A stretch of 64,000 bases of DNA from Ureibacillus aquaedulcis. Its GTDB lineage: Bacteria; Bacillota; Bacilli; Bacillales_A; Planococcaceae. The notes beneath the pieces are model-generated. The model was not told the DNA's origin. It did not search any database and saw only the letters and a program-made list of their open reading frames with translations. The position numbers were made by a program, and so were the translations under genes. This document shows, one piece after another, positions 16,632 to 27,070 of the stretch (position 1 is the first letter of the stretch; each line of letters begins with the position of its first letter). The stretch covers positions 62,001 through 126,000 of the forward strand of contig NZ_JAUHTQ010000002.1 of assembly GCF_030418165.1 (NCBI RefSeq), given 5' to 3'.

Positions 16632-17627
16632 ATGATGAACTGGATAACACTTGCTCATGAAGTAATCGAAGGAAAAATTCTGAATGACGAAGAGGCAATG
16701 GCAATTTTACAAGCTGATGATGATGAGTTATTACCGATAATGCAAGGTGCCTTTACCATCCGCAAGCATTACTTCGGTAAAAAAGTAAAGCTTAACATGA
16801 TTATTAATGCGAAAAGCGGCTATTGTCCGGAAAACTGCGGTTATTGCTCACAATCATCAATTTCTGCCGCTCCGATTGAAAAGTATCCATTCATCACAAA
16901 GGAAGAAATTCTAGCCGGCGCCAAACAAGCTTTTGAAAACAAAATCGGTACATTTTGTATTGTGGCGAGCGGCAGAGGACCTACACGAAAAGATGTAAAT
17001 GTAGTAAGTGATGCTGTTAAAGAAATAAAAGAAATGTACGGTTTAAAAGTATGTGCTTGCTTGGGGTTATTAAAGGATGACCAAGCAGAACAGTTAAAAG
17101 ATGCCGGTGTGGATCGCTACAACCACAATTTAAACACATCTTCCCGTCATCATGATTATATTACAACCTCTCATACCTATGAAGATCGTGTCAATACAGT
17201 GGAGATTGCGAAAAAACATGGTCTATCCCCTTGTTCGGGAGCCATTATCGGGATGAGAGAAACAAAAGAGGACGTTATTGATATCGCTTTAGCATTAAGA
17301 GCTCTAGATGCAGATTCTATACCCGTCAACTTCTTGAATGCGATTGAAGGGACAAAGCTAGCGGGCACAAAAGAGTTGAATCCCCGTTATTGTTTAAAGG
17401 TTTTGGCTTTATTCCGTTATATTAATCCTGCAAAAGAAATTCGAATTGCGGGTGGCCGCGAGATAAACCTTGGTTCGCTGCAACCCCTAGGCTTGTATGC
17501 AGCCAACAGTATTTTCGTAGGGGACTACTTAACTACAGAAGGTCAGGAAGAGAACCAGGATTATGCGATGTTAAGAGATCTAGGTTTTGAAATCGAGCTA
17601 GCAGAAAAACAGGCTGCTCTATTATAA
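16632..17627 (+). CDS. bioB: Biotin synthase
   Basis: 331 residues, full length. This radical-SAM enzyme inserts sulfur into dethiobiotin. The [4Fe-4S] motif is YCPENCGYCSQ with Cys65, Cys69 and Cys72. Further family signatures are RYNHNLNTS, PCSGAIIGM, PVNFLNAIEGT and RIAGGREINL, the last with the auxiliary-cluster Arg. AAAGGAG precedes ATG. No other biotin gene is adjacent, so the rest of the pathway is elsewhere or missing. The BirA operator shows it is biotin-controlled on its own. Confidence 0.97.
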   Translation: MMNWITLAHEVIEGKILNDEEAMAILQADDDELLPIMQGAFTIRKHYFGKKVKLNMIINAKSGYCPENCGYCSQSSISAAPIEKYPFITKEEILAGAKQAFENKIGTFCIVASGRGPTRKDVNVVSDAVKEIKEMYGLKVCACLGLLKDDQAEQLKDAGVDRYNHNLNTSSRHHDYITTSHTYEDRVNTVEIAKKHGLSPCSGAIIGMRETKEDVIDIALALRALDADSIPVNFLNAIEGTKLAGTKELNPRYCLKVLALFRYINPAKEIRIAGGREINLGSLQPLGLYAANSIFVGDYLTTEGQEENQDYAMLRDLGFEIELAEKQAALL

Positions 17628-17758
17628 AATTATTTGGATTGGCCTAAAGCACTGGAGGGAATCACCAGAGACAATTGGTGTCGAATTCAGGATTTAAAAA
17701 AAGGAGTATAACTGAATTGAAGTAATTTAAATAACCCCGCATTCATAAATTTGCGGTC

Positions 17759-17796
17759 AAAAGAGTAAACAGGTAATCTGTATTACTCTTTTTTTA
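17759..17796 (+). terminator. Rho-independent terminator after bioB
   Basis: AAAGAGTAA and TTACTCTTT form the stem around ACAGGTAATCTGTA, with seven T following. Confidence 0.8.
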
Positions 17797-17983
17797 ATTG
17801 ATGGGGCCTTATATGTTAAGTGTCAGTTGAGGCTATTGCAAAAGCCAATGCAAGTGTTACATAAGAGGTAATAAAGTATTAGATTACTATATCCCTATTG
17901 ACTATATATAATCCCTATCTAACAATAACATTTATGCAGCGGGCACTGTTAAACATCGTCAGTGCTGAAGGAGGTACAAAAGT

Positions 17984-20098
17984 TTGGGAAGAATGGAAAG
18001 AAGACAGCAACAAAAATTAAACTTGCGGCTATGGAGTAAGTTTAAAGATAAGAAAGTGATCATGAAGATTTTAATAGGTATGTTAGGATTCGCTTTATGC
18101 AGCTTACTCATATTAAATATTTTAATTTGGACAAGTGATGTCAGTAAACTGGAAGAACCAACTCCTCAGCCAACGATTATATATGATCAGAATGGTAAGG
18201 TAGCTAGTAAGATTGAAGTATCGAATATCGAAGGAGTTAGCATAAAACAGATTCCGGAACATCTTATTCATGCTGTAATCGCTACAGAAGACCAGAGATT
18301 TTACAAGCACGAGGGAATTAATTATATCGGAATTGTTCGGGCCTTGGCACAAAACATGATGAGTGGAGAAATTGTGGCGGGAGGAAGCACAGTCACACAG
18401 CAGTTGGCAAAGAATGTATTCTTAACACAAGAACGTACGTATACAAGAAAGTTTAAAGAACTTATATTGACGAAAAAAATCGAGCAAACATACTCCAAAG
18501 ATGAAATCATGGAACGGTACTTAAATCAGATTTATTTCGGCGAAGGAGCCTGGGGTATCCAGCGTGCTTCACAAACCTATTTTGGCAAGGATGTTGGCGA
18601 ATTAACAATCGGTGAGTCTGCCATGCTTGCAGGGTTGATTAAAGCACCCTCCATCTTGTCCCCATTTAAAGATATGGAGAAATCTGTTGAACGAAGAAAT
18701 CTTGTTTTATCCTTGATGGAGAAAGAGGGCTACATTATTCAAGAGGATGTGGCAAAGGCAAAAGAACAGACCATTGTCTTGGAGGGCAATAAGATTGATG
18801 AGTATGAAGGTAAATACCCTTATTATGTAGATCATATTATTGAGGAAGCTATAAAAAATTATGATCTTACAGAAAATGAGGTTCTTGCAGGTGGACTTCA
18901 TATCTATACGGAGTTAAATCCAACCATACAAGATGCTGTTGAACAGGTGTACAGGAATGATGAAATGTTTCCGGAAGGGCAATCTGACCAGCTGATTCAA
19001 AGTGGGGCAATTTTCATTAATCCTTCTACGGGCGGAATCAACGCACTAGTTGGTGGAAGAGGGGAACATACATTCAGAGGATTCAATCGTGCTACACAAC
19101 TGAAAAGACAACCTGCCTCTACCATGAAACCACTGGCAGTATATACTCCGGCTTTGGAACAAGGGTACGAAATCTATGATATGTTGCAAGATTCCCCGAT
19201 TAATATTGACGGATATCAACCAATGAATTTCGATAATCAGTTTCGAGGAGAAGTTACGATGTATGAAGCTTTAATTCATTCATATAACGTCCCGGCAGTA
19301 TGGTTATTGCAGAGAATGGGATTGGAATACGGCGCAAATGCAGTGGAGCGTTTTGGTATCAAATTAAATGAAGAGGATTATAATCCCGGTTTGGCACTTG
19401 GTGGAATGAATGAAGGTGTATCGCCTTTAGCGATGGCCCAAGCTTTTTCCACTTTCCCGAATAATGGCGTAATGGTAGAAGCACACTCTATTCAAAGAGT
19501 CGAAGATGCAGATGGCGAGGTCATCGCAAAATGGCAGAGTAATGCGACCAAAGTTACGGATCCCCTAGTTGCCCAGAAAATAACCTATATGCTCAAAGGG
19601 GTCGTTGAAGAAGGCTCAGGAATCAATGCTGGAGTAGAGGGATGGGAAATTGCAGGTAAAACGGGAACAACACAGCTTCCTTTTGCTAATACAGGAGGAG
19701 CAAAGGATCATTGGTTTATCGGATATACACCAGAAATAGTCGGGGCAGTTTGGATGGGGTACGATAAAACGAATGAAAATAACTATTTAATGGATTCTAG
19801 CAGCTCTACTGTGACCAAAGTGTTTAAAGAAATTTTGTCTCAGTCCATTACTGACTTTTCAAAGAAAGAATTTGATTTATCATTGCTAACCAAAAAGCTT
19901 GATGAATGGGAAAAAGAAAAGAAGGAAGAGGATAAGAAAAAGGAAGAAATTAAGAAGGAAGAAGATAAGAGGAAAGAAGAAAAAGAAATCGAAAAAGAAA
20001 AGAAGAAAGAAGAAAAGGAGAAGAAGAAAGAGGAGAAGAAAGAAAAAGGCAAGGAAAAGAAGGAAGAGAAGAAAGAAAAAGTTAAGAAAGATGAATAG
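17984..20098 (+). CDS. Class A penicillin-binding protein (PBP1a/PbpG type)
   Basis: 704 residues. A short basic cytoplasmic N-terminus is followed by one membrane helix (about 28-50). The GT51 glycosyltransferase domain has AVIATEDQRFYKHEG with catalytic Glu102 and GGSTVTQQLAKN. The transpeptidase has the active-site motif S379-T-M-K, SYN at 433-435 and KTGT at 559-562. It polymerises and cross-links peptidoglycan outside the membrane. The size and layout resemble B. subtilis PbpG. From about residue 634 the tail is almost only Lys and Glu, which is unusually long. The start is TTG 17984, eight bases from AAGGAGGT. Confidence 0.93.
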   Translation: MGRMERRQQQKLNLRLWSKFKDKKVIMKILIGMLGFALCSLLILNILIWTSDVSKLEEPTPQPTIIYDQNGKVASKIEVSNIEGVSIKQIPEHLIHAVIATEDQRFYKHEGINYIGIVRALAQNMMSGEIVAGGSTVTQQLAKNVFLTQERTYTRKFKELILTKKIEQTYSKDEIMERYLNQIYFGEGAWGIQRASQTYFGKDVGELTIGESAMLAGLIKAPSILSPFKDMEKSVERRNLVLSLMEKEGYIIQEDVAKAKEQTIVLEGNKIDEYEGKYPYYVDHIIEEAIKNYDLTENEVLAGGLHIYTELNPTIQDAVEQVYRNDEMFPEGQSDQLIQSGAIFINPSTGGINALVGGRGEHTFRGFNRATQLKRQPASTMKPLAVYTPALEQGYEIYDMLQDSPINIDGYQPMNFDNQFRGEVTMYEALIHSYNVPAVWLLQRMGLEYGANAVERFGIKLNEEDYNPGLALGGMNEGVSPLAMAQAFSTFPNNGVMVEAHSIQRVEDADGEVIAKWQSNATKVTDPLVAQKITYMLKGVVEEGSGINAGVEGWEIAGKTGTTQLPFANTGGAKDHWFIGYTPEIVGAVWMGYDKTNENNYLMDSSSSTVTKVFKEILSQSITDFSKKEFDLSLLTKKLDEWEKEKKEEDKKKEEIKKEEDKRKEEKEIEKEKKKEEKEKKKEEKKEKGKEKKEEKKEKVKKDE
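19905..20095 (+). repeat. Lys/Glu-coding low-complexity tract
   Basis: About 190 bases of purines (GAAGAAAAG-type units) encode the tail of the penicillin-binding protein. Nearly no T or C occurs on this strand, so the tract is prone to slippage and length change. Confidence 0.85.
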
Positions 20099-20249
20099 AA
20101 AATGTATAGTGGAAGGATATCAAGTCATCTAGAGACACATTACGGCTTGTTACGGACCAATTGAGTGAAAGGATAAGATTCTTAGTTTTTTAAATCGTTC
20201 TTCCATCATTAATTGTTTATATAAAGCGGATTTAGAATGAGAATTTTAA

Positions 20250-20534
20250 CTAAGTATCCAGCACCTTCGTTCAATTTATGATGATTGTGATTCTTTAACA
20301 TTTGAAAAACGCTATCATTTATCCTCCGCGGTATTGTTTCTTACTAAATTATTTTCTGACTATAGCCAGAAAAAATTAGCACAACGAATCAGTTGCCTGG
20401 TATGTAGCATATTATTAGGCTTTTTTCCAAATATAAAAGAGGCTAAAGAGAAAATATACGTATCTATTAAAGCAGTCATTGATTATGTTCCTTTTGCTAA
20501 ATTTTCTAAAAATTCCGTTGACATCCAATTTTGA
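20250..20534 (+). pseudogene. Unidentified gene remnant
   Basis: An open frame of 94 codons without a proper start reads RSIYDDCDSLTFEKRYHLSS, SQKKLAQRISCLVCSILLGF and AKEKIYVSIKAVIDYVPFAK. Its composition is protein-like, and it ends where the hutP promoter begins. No ribosome site precedes it, and a stop lies immediately upstream. I read it as the C-terminal remainder of a lost gene; family not recognised. Confidence 0.35.
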
Positions 20535-20546
20535 AGCGTTTACAAT
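20518..20546 (+). promoter_or_regulatory. hut operon sigma-A promoter
   Basis: TTGACA (20518-20523) and TACAAT (20541-20546) with a 17-base spacer lie 76 bases before the hutP start. Confidence 0.8.
20531..20544 (+). promoter_or_regulatory. Candidate CcpA cre site
   Basis: TTGAAGCGTTTACA fits the cre consensus TGNAANCGNWNNCA with one mismatch and overlaps the -10 box. Carbon catabolite repression of hut by CcpA is known in B. subtilis; its use here is inferred. Confidence 0.6.
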
Positions 20547-20621
20547 TAAATTAGTTATTAGACATTAGAACATTCAGCAAGTTGCTGTATTTTACTTAGA
20601 AAAATGAAAAGAGATGTTAAT

Positions 20622-21065
20622 ATGGCATTAAGTAATGATCGTCGTATTGGTAAACACGCTATCTTACTTTTGCTTTCTGATGATTCAAATGAACATCTTG
20701 AAATCCTCAAGCAGTTGAATTGGAAGAGTTGTACAGGAAAAGTTGGATCGATGGATGCACATAAGGTAGTTGCCGCGATTGAAACAGCGGCCAAGAAAAA
20801 TGGGGTAATAAACCCTGACCTTTATAGAGAATCACATGCATTATACCATGCCATTATTGAAGCGTTGAATGGGATAACGAGAGGTCAGGTGCAAATAGGA
20901 TCTGTCCTGAGAACAGTCGGATTATCTTTTGCTGTTTTACGTGGAAATCCTTATGATAATGAGCGAGAAGGAGATTGGGTTGCTGTCTCCTTATACGGAA
21001 CAATTGGTGCACCGGTCAAAGGGTCTGAGCACGAAACAATTGGTTTAGGAATTAATCACATATAA
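20622..21065 (+). CDS. hutP: HutP, histidine-responsive RNA antiterminator
   Basis: 147 residues from ATG 20622, which gives the N-terminus [18 protein letters not shown] as in other HutP proteins; ATG 20604 would add six residues with a poorer site. [32 protein letters not shown] and the C-terminal [20 protein letters not shown] carry the histidine- and Mg-binding residues of the family. HutP hexamers bind NAG triplets in the leader when histidine is present and stop a terminator forming, which lets hutH onward be transcribed. Confidence 0.97.
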   Translation: MALSNDRRIGKHAILLLLSDDSNEHLEILKQLNWKSCTGKVGSMDAHKVVAAIETAAKKNGVINPDLYRESHALYHAIIEALNGITRGQVQIGSVLRTVGLSFAVLRGNPYDNEREGDWVAVSLYGTIGAPVKGSEHETIGLGINHI

Positions 21066-21073
21066 TTTGCCCA

Positions 21074-21090
21074 TAGTATTCAGTTAATAG
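21074..21090 (+). promoter_or_regulatory. HutP RNA binding site (NAG triplets)
   Basis: TAG, CAG and TAG occur with exactly four bases between each, the known HutP recognition pattern. The last triplet touches the 5' arm of the terminator. Confidence 0.8.
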
Positions 21091-21145
21091 GGGGCTATAT
21101 CTAGAAATCATTTTTGGTGATTTCTTTGATATAGCCCCCTTTTCT
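21090..21145 (+). terminator. HutP-controlled attenuator before hutH
   Basis: The arms GGGGGCTATATC (21090-21101) and GATATAGCCCCC (21128-21139) enclose an inner stem GAAATCA/TGATTTC, followed by TTTTC. Such a strong stem inside an operon fits conditional termination relieved by HutP. Confidence 0.85.
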
Positions 21146-21187
21146 ATTGGCTTATTTCATCAAAGCAAATCGAAGGGAGAACAAAAG

Positions 21188-22705
21188 ATGGTTACATTAA
21201 ATGGTCAAACACTTACTTTTTCGGATGTAAGAAAAATATTATTTGAAGGAGAAAGAGTTGTTTATTCTGAAGATAGCATAAAAAAGGTCCAGGAAAGTCG
21301 AAAAGCGGTTGAAAGAATCGTTGCCGAAGAGAGGGTTGTTTACGGGATCACAACAGGGTTTGGAAAATTTAGTGATGTGCTTATAGGTAAAAAAGATGTT
21401 GAAGCACTCCAGCTCAATTTAATTCGTTCACATGCTTGCGGGATAGGCGACCCTTTCCCGGAGGTGGTAGCCCGTGCCATGATTCTCCTTCGAGCGAATG
21501 CACTATTAAAGGGGTTTTCCGGTGTGCGTCCTGTTGTCATTGAAAGATTGCTGGAGTTATTAAATGCCGGTATTCACCCGGTCATACCGCAGCAAGGATC
21601 ACTGGGTGCAAGTGGTGATTTAGCTCCACTTTCCCATTTGGCCTTGGTGTTAATTGGCGAAGGGGAAGTTTTTTATAAAGGAGAAAGAATACCCGCAATA
21701 CAGGCATTAAAAAAAGAAACGATTGTACCGATTACTTTAACGGCAAAAGAAGGGTTGGCACTTATTAACGGTACCCAGGCAATGACGGCAATGGGAGTTG
21801 TTGCCTACTTGGAAGCTGAAAAATTAGCTTACCAAACGGAGCTTATTTCTTCCATTACCATTGAGGGGTTACGAGGGATCATTGATGCATTTGACGAAGA
21901 CATTCATCTGGCACGTGGCTACAGAGAGCAAGTAGAAGTGGCGGAGCGCATGCGAGGTTACCTGGCCGATAGTTCTCTAATAACAAAGCAGGGAGAACTT
22001 CGTGTTCAGGATGCATACTCAATCCGTTGTATTCCTCAAGTGCACGGCGCCACATGGCAGACATTGAACTATGTGAAAGAAAAACTGGAAATTGAAATGA
22101 ATGCGGCAACCGATAATCCGTTGATATTTGATAATGGTGAGAAGGTTTTATCCGGAGGTAATTTCCACGGTCAACCGATTGCATTTGCCATGGATTTTTT
22201 AGCGATTGCCGTTGCAGAATTAGCCAACATTTCAGAACGCCGAATTGAACGACTCGTCAATCCACAATTAAATGATTTACCTCCGTTTTTAAGCCCTGAA
22301 CCAGGGTTGCAATCAGGTGCGATGATTATGCAGTATGTAGCAGCATCACTTGTATCCGAAAACAAAACCTTGGCACACCCGGCAAGTGTTGATTCCATTC
22401 CTTCCTCAGCAAACCAGGAGGATCATGTGAGTATGGGGACGATTGGCTCAAGACATGCCTATCAAGTCATTACAAATACACGCCGTGTCTTGGCGATTGA
22501 AGCAATTTGCAGTATCCAGGCAGCTGAAATTCGGGGGAAAGATAAAATGGCTGCAGCCACTCGCGAATTTTTGGAGAATGCAAGGAAACTTGTTCCTTTT
22601 ATTAATGCTGATCGTGTGTTTTCTAAGGATATCGAGGCAATGAATAACTGGTTAAAGGAAGGGACCTTTCAATTTGAAAATTGTGAAGCATTAATCTATC
22701 GATAA
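21188..22705 (+). CDS. hutH: Histidine ammonia-lyase
   Basis: 505 residues. It converts L-histidine to trans-urocanate and ammonia, the first step of histidine breakdown. [14 protein letters not shown] supplies Ala141-Ser142-Gly143, which cyclise to the MIO cofactor. [11 protein letters not shown] holds the catalytic Tyr loop, and RCIPQVHGA and ATDNPLIF follow as in the family. AAGGGAG precedes ATG. Expression depends on the attenuator directly upstream. Confidence 0.98.
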   Translation: MVTLNGQTLTFSDVRKILFEGERVVYSEDSIKKVQESRKAVERIVAEERVVYGITTGFGKFSDVLIGKKDVEALQLNLIRSHACGIGDPFPEVVARAMILLRANALLKGFSGVRPVVIERLLELLNAGIHPVIPQQGSLGASGDLAPLSHLALVLIGEGEVFYKGERIPAIQALKKETIVPITLTAKEGLALINGTQAMTAMGVVAYLEAEKLAYQTELISSITIEGLRGIIDAFDEDIHLARGYREQVEVAERMRGYLADSSLITKQGELRVQDAYSIRCIPQVHGATWQTLNYVKEKLEIEMNAATDNPLIFDNGEKVLSGGNFHGQPIAFAMDFLAIAVAELANISERRIERLVNPQLNDLPPFLSPEPGLQSGAMIMQYVAASLVSENKTLAHPASVDSIPSSANQEDHVSMGTIGSRHAYQVITNTRRVLAIEAICSIQAAEIRGKDKMAAATREFLENARKLVPFINADRVFSKDIEAMNNWLKEGTFQFENCEALIYR

Positions 22706-22745
22706 ATTTATAGGCTAGAAGAATTGAAGAATATAGATGAAAAAT

Positions 22746-22765
22746 CCTTAGTGTAAACACTAGGG
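22746..22765 (+). repeat. Small palindrome between hutH and hutU
   Basis: CCTTAGTGT and ACACTAGGG pair around AA. No T-run follows, so it is unlikely to end transcription. It may shape mRNA processing or stability between the two genes. Confidence 0.5.
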
Positions 22766-22796
22766 AATTCAATAATCCAATTAGGAGGAAAAATTT

Positions 22797-24473
22797 ATGA
22801 AAGCGACTTCAAACAACAAAATTGAGCGTTTGACTGGTACTAATCTGAATACGAAAGGCTGGCAACAAGAAGCAGTCCTTCGTATGTTGATGAATAACTT
22901 AGACCCGGATGTGGCAGAAAGACCGGAAGATTTAGTTGTCTACGGGGGCATTGGAAAAGCAGCTCGTAACTGGGAGTCTTTTGATGCAATTGTCCACTCA
23001 CTTAAGGAACTAGAAAACGATGAAACATTACTTGTTCAATCAGGAAAGCCTGTAGCTATTTTCAGAACGCATACGGATGCTCCACGAGTTCTTCTGGCAA
23101 ATTCCAACATTGTTCCAGCATATGCAAATTGGGAAACATTCCACGAACTCGATAAAAAAGGGTTGATGATGTATGGCCAAATGACGGCAGGCAGCTGGAT
23201 CTATATCGGATCCCAGGGAATCGTCCAAGGAACGTATGAAACTTTTGCGGAGTTAGCGAAGCAGCATTTCAACAATACACTTAAAGGCACGATTACTGTT
23301 ACCGCCGGGTTAGGGGGTATGGGTGGTGCACAGCCTCTTGCTGTAACAATGAATGGTGGCGTATGTATCGCCATTGAAGTAGATGAAACAAGAATCGACC
23401 GCCGAATTGAAACCCGCTATACAGATGTGAAAGTTTATAAGTTAGAGGAAGCAATCCGTTTGGCCGAAGAAGCGAAGAAAGAGGGCAAAGCCTTATCGAT
23501 TGGCTTGTTAGGTAACGCATCGGTTATTCTTCCTGAAATGATTGCGAGAAACTTTATCCCTGATGTTTTAACAGATCAAACATCCGCACATGATCCGCTA
23601 AACGGTTATGTACCATCCGGGATGTCACTTGAAGAGGCAGCCGCTTTACGGAGCTCGAATGCGAAAAGGTATGTAAAGCTTTCGAAAGCATCGATGGCAA
23701 CACATGTAAAAGCAATGCTTGAGATGATGGAAAAAGGAGCAATCACTTTTGATTATGGAAACAATATTCGTCAAGTGGCAAAAGATGAAGGGGTAGAGAA
23801 CGCTTTCCTCTTCCCGGGATTTGTTCCAGCGTATATTCGTCCACAATTTTGTGAAGGAAAAGGACCTTTCCGTTGGGTGGCATTGTCAGGAGATCCTGAA
23901 GATATTTATAAAACAGACCAAGCAATTTTACGTGAATTTAGCGAGAATGAACATTTATGCAACTGGATTCGCATGGCACAAGACAAAATACAGTTCCAGG
24001 GGCTTCCTTCACGAATTTGTTGGTTAGGATACGGCGAACGTGCGCGTTTCGGGAAAATCATAAATGACATGGTCGCAAGCGGCGAGCTAAAAGCACCAAT
24101 TGTCATCGGTCGTGACCACTTGGATTCCGGCTCTGTTGCTTCACCAAATCGAGAAACAGAAGCAATGAAAGACGGGTCGGATGCTGTTGCGGATTGGCCA
24201 ATCTTAAATGCAATGGTAAACGCGGTAGGCGGCGCTACTTGGGTTTCCGTACATCACGGCGGTGGAGTGGGAATGGGATACTCATTACATGCGGGAGTAG
24301 TTATTGTTGCTGATGGTACAAAAGAAGCAGCTGCACGCATTGAGCGAGTATTGACGACAGATCCGGGTATGGGTGTCGTACGTCACGCGGATGCTGGCTA
24401 TGAACTTGCAAAAAAAACTGCGCGCGAAAAAGGAATCAAGATGCCGATGCTTGAAAAAGGGGCTGATCAGTAA
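22797..24473 (+). CDS. hutU: Urocanate hydratase
   Basis: 558 residues, the usual length. It hydrates urocanate to 4-imidazolone-5-propanoate with tightly bound NAD+. Conserved segments include [15 protein letters not shown] near the N-terminus, [20 protein letters not shown] for dinucleotide binding, and ALSGDPEDI. The C-terminal part has [27 protein letters not shown] site precedes ATG. Its stop overlaps the hutI start. Confidence 0.98.
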   Translation: MKATSNNKIERLTGTNLNTKGWQQEAVLRMLMNNLDPDVAERPEDLVVYGGIGKAARNWESFDAIVHSLKELENDETLLVQSGKPVAIFRTHTDAPRVLLANSNIVPAYANWETFHELDKKGLMMYGQMTAGSWIYIGSQGIVQGTYETFAELAKQHFNNTLKGTITVTAGLGGMGGAQPLAVTMNGGVCIAIEVDETRIDRRIETRYTDVKVYKLEEAIRLAEEAKKEGKALSIGLLGNASVILPEMIARNFIPDVLTDQTSAHDPLNGYVPSGMSLEEAAALRSSNAKRYVKLSKASMATHVKAMLEMMEKGAITFDYGNNIRQVAKDEGVENAFLFPGFVPAYIRPQFCEGKGPFRWVALSGDPEDIYKTDQAILREFSENEHLCNWIRMAQDKIQFQGLPSRICWLGYGERARFGKIINDMVASGELKAPIVIGRDHLDSGSVASPNRETEAMKDGSDAVADWPILNAMVNAVGGATWVSVHHGGGVGMGYSLHAGVVIVADGTKEAAARIERVLTTDPGMGVVRHADAGYELAKKTAREKGIKMPMLEKGADQ

Positions 24474-25729
24474 TGATAAAACCGGTCTGGATTAAGCATG
24501 CAGCTCAACTGGCGACACTTGCTTCCGATGTAAAAGGACCACGCACCAAAGAAGCAATGTCTAATCTGGGATTAATCGAAGACGGCAGTTTGTGGATTGA
24601 GAATGGAATCATTCATGCTGTAGGGACTACGAAAGAGCTCGAAAATCGCTTTTCAGATAAACTTCATAAAGCAGAAATTGTCGATGCCACGAACCATTTA
24701 GTTACTCCAGGGCTGGTGGATCCCCATACACATGTTGTTTATGGAGGGAGCCGTGAACATGAGTTTGAAATGCGCCTAAAGGGTGCTACCTACATGGATA
24801 TCATGAATGCTGGTGGAGGAATTCATGCAACAACAAAAATGACAAGAGAAGCAACGGAAGATGAGCTGATTGAACAAGCAACACGTCGTCTTGACTCCTT
24901 CCTTTCCCACGGTGTGACAACTATTGAAGGAAAAAGCGGTTACGGAATGAATCTTGAAACGGAACTGAAGCAATTGCGAGTAATGAAAAAGCTGCAGGAA
25001 CAGCATATGATCGATATTGTTCCAACTTTTATGGGTGCCCATGCCGTACCGCCTGAATATAAAGGTCGTGAGGATGCATTCGTCCATCATTTGATAGATG
25101 ACATGTTGCCTGTAGTAGCCGAGGAAAAACTGGCCGAATTCAATGATGTGTTTTGTGAAAAAGGTGTCTATACACCCCGGCAATCAGAGCGGATTTTAGA
25201 AGCAGGAAAACGTTTGGGATTAATTCCAAAGATTCATGCAGATGAAATTGAGCCCTATGGAGGAGCAGAGTTGGCTGCAAAAATAGGTGCCATTTCAGCT
25301 GAACATTTGTTAAAAGCATCGGAAGCAGGGATAAAGGCAATGGCGGAGTCTGGAACAATTGCTTGTCTACTCCCTGCAACAGCCTTGTATTTACGGGAGG
25401 AAGCAGCTGAAGGCAGGAAAATGATCGACCATGGTGTAGCTGTGGCAATTTCGACCGATTGTAATCCAGGATCTTCACCTACAACATCGATGCCGCTTAT
25501 AATGAATCTGGCTTGTATTTCGATGCGCCTTACGCCGGCTGAAAGTTTAACAGCAGCAACTTATAATGCAGCTTGTGCAATCAATCGTCAGGAACAAGTA
25601 GGTTCACTGGAAGTTGGTAAACAAGCGGATATCGTATTGTGGAATACGAAAAGTTATCAGGAACTGCAATATTTATTCGGTGTCAATCATGTAAAATCTG
25701 TTTGGAAAAAAGGCATAAAGGTGGTGTAA
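24473..25729 (+). CDS. hutI: Imidazolonepropionase
   Basis: 418 residues, an amidohydrolase-fold metal enzyme that opens the imidazolone ring to N-formimino-L-glutamate. VTPGLVDPHTHVVYGG gives the HxH metal site; IPKIHADEIEPYGGAEL and VAISTDCNPGSSPTTSMP give the later His and Asp ligands. ATG lies in the TAATG overlap with hutU, so translation is coupled. Confidence 0.98.
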   Translation: MIKPVWIKHAAQLATLASDVKGPRTKEAMSNLGLIEDGSLWIENGIIHAVGTTKELENRFSDKLHKAEIVDATNHLVTPGLVDPHTHVVYGGSREHEFEMRLKGATYMDIMNAGGGIHATTKMTREATEDELIEQATRRLDSFLSHGVTTIEGKSGYGMNLETELKQLRVMKKLQEQHMIDIVPTFMGAHAVPPEYKGREDAFVHHLIDDMLPVVAEEKLAEFNDVFCEKGVYTPRQSERILEAGKRLGLIPKIHADEIEPYGGAELAAKIGAISAEHLLKASEAGIKAMAESGTIACLLPATALYLREEAAEGRKMIDHGVAVAISTDCNPGSSPTTSMPLIMNLACISMRLTPAESLTAATYNAACAINRQEQVGSLEVGKQADIVLWNTKSYQELQYLFGVNHVKSVWKKGIKVV

Positions 25730-25730
25730 T

Positions 25731-26705
25731 ATGAGTGAGCATTGGCTTCAAATACCTGAATGGTCGTGGAATCATCCAGAGGAAAATCAACCAACTTATG
25801 TTCATCAATGGGTTCAACAACTTAAGAAATTGAAAACTGCGCCCGAAATGATTCTATATGGCGCCCCTATTTCCAGGTCGTCAATCAGTGTGTCCGGGGC
25901 TTCCTTATACCCATCAGAGTTCCGCCGAGCATGGAAAGGTTTTGCGACATATAATCTGGATGAAAATGTTGATTTAGTCCAATTTAAAGTAGCAGATGCC
26001 GGAGATGTGGCAATGCATACGACAGATATTCTGTTATCACATCAACGGATTCAAGAAACTACAGCTTATTTAGCAAAACACTACCCAAAAACAATAACGT
26101 GTATGATCGGCGGTGACCATTCGACAACCGCGTGTGCGGTTCGAGGAATCAAAGAAGCTTATTTAAATGAAACAATTGGAATCTTGCAGCTTGATACTCA
26201 TCTGGATGTAAGAGATCCGAAGGAATTGGGACCGGCAAACGGAACACCAATCAGGCAATTGATTGATGGGAAGATTGTCGAGGGTCAGCATGTCATCAAT
26301 ATTGGATTGCATGGCTACTTTAATGCAAGGCCATTGATTGATTATGCTAACGAACACAATATCGGAATGGTAACATTAAAGCAAGCGAGAAAAGAGGGGC
26401 TTATCAATACAATCAAGGGAGCACTCGAAAAGTTATCAGCGAAAGTTGACCGCATCTATGTAACCGTCGATATGGATGTACTGGATATCTCAGTCGCACC
26501 GGGTGTACCAGCCTCTACTCCAGGTGGCATGACTTCGATTGAATTGTTTGATAGTTTACTTGAAATCGGTAAGCACCCGGCTGTTAGACATGTTGATTTT
26601 GTTTGTCTAGATCCCAGCAAAGATTCGGCGGTTGCCGAAACGGTAAAAACCGGGGTATATGCATGGCTCCAATTTGTTACAGGGTGTATTTCACAGACCA
26701 AATGA
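25731..26705 (+). CDS. hutG: Formimidoylglutamase
   Basis: 324 residues of the arginase/ureohydrolase fold. It hydrolyses N-formimino-L-glutamate to glutamate and formamide. The Mn-binding motifs are CMIGGDHSTTACAV, LQLDTHLDVRD and VTVDMDVLDIS. It starts two bases after the hutI stop. In B. subtilis the operon continues with the permease hutM; here a terminator follows and no hutM is found in the window. Confidence 0.97.
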   Translation: MSEHWLQIPEWSWNHPEENQPTYVHQWVQQLKKLKTAPEMILYGAPISRSSISVSGASLYPSEFRRAWKGFATYNLDENVDLVQFKVADAGDVAMHTTDILLSHQRIQETTAYLAKHYPKTITCMIGGDHSTTACAVRGIKEAYLNETIGILQLDTHLDVRDPKELGPANGTPIRQLIDGKIVEGQHVINIGLHGYFNARPLIDYANEHNIGMVTLKQARKEGLINTIKGALEKLSAKVDRIYVTVDMDVLDISVAPGVPASTPGGMTSIELFDSLLEIGKHPAVRHVDFVCLDPSKDSAVAETVKTGVYAWLQFVTGCISQTK

Positions 26706-26748
26706 TCCAAGTTTACTGACGGGTTGTATTGTTTTATTGAAAAGCATT

Positions 26749-26794
26749 AAGGATACTATGGGCTAGTTAGAGCAGCTTTATAGTATCCTTTTTT
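26749..26794 (+). terminator. Terminator of the hut operon
   Basis: AAGGATACTAT and ATAGTATCCTT pair around a 20-base loop, followed by TTTT. Confidence 0.85.
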
Positions 26795-27070
26795 AGTTTA
26801 TTATTAAGAGAACATGAGGAATTTAAAATTTGCAGCGAGAAGTGATAGACTTCTCATTGACTATAGAGCCTGACTGTTGGGGAGTAATTGCCAGTATGTC
26901 GCGGACGGTTTAGACAAATATAAAAAAACATATCCCCTCTGAACTTCTACTAGTTGAAATATATGGTAAAATTGGGTAAGTCTAAATCAAAATGATTAAT
27001 AACAAGACTAGGACTTTGTGAGGCTTAGCAATTTATCTCGAGCATTATTTTAAACAAAAAATAAAGGAGC

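Noticed and set aside
19840-20132. Long overlapping frames on both strands in the Lys/Glu tract
   Set aside because: The purine-only sequence lacks stop codons in several frames by composition; only the PBP frame is real.
22746-22765. Second HutP-type attenuator between hutH and hutU
   Set aside because: The palindrome has no T-run, and the NAG triplets around it lack the four-base spacing.
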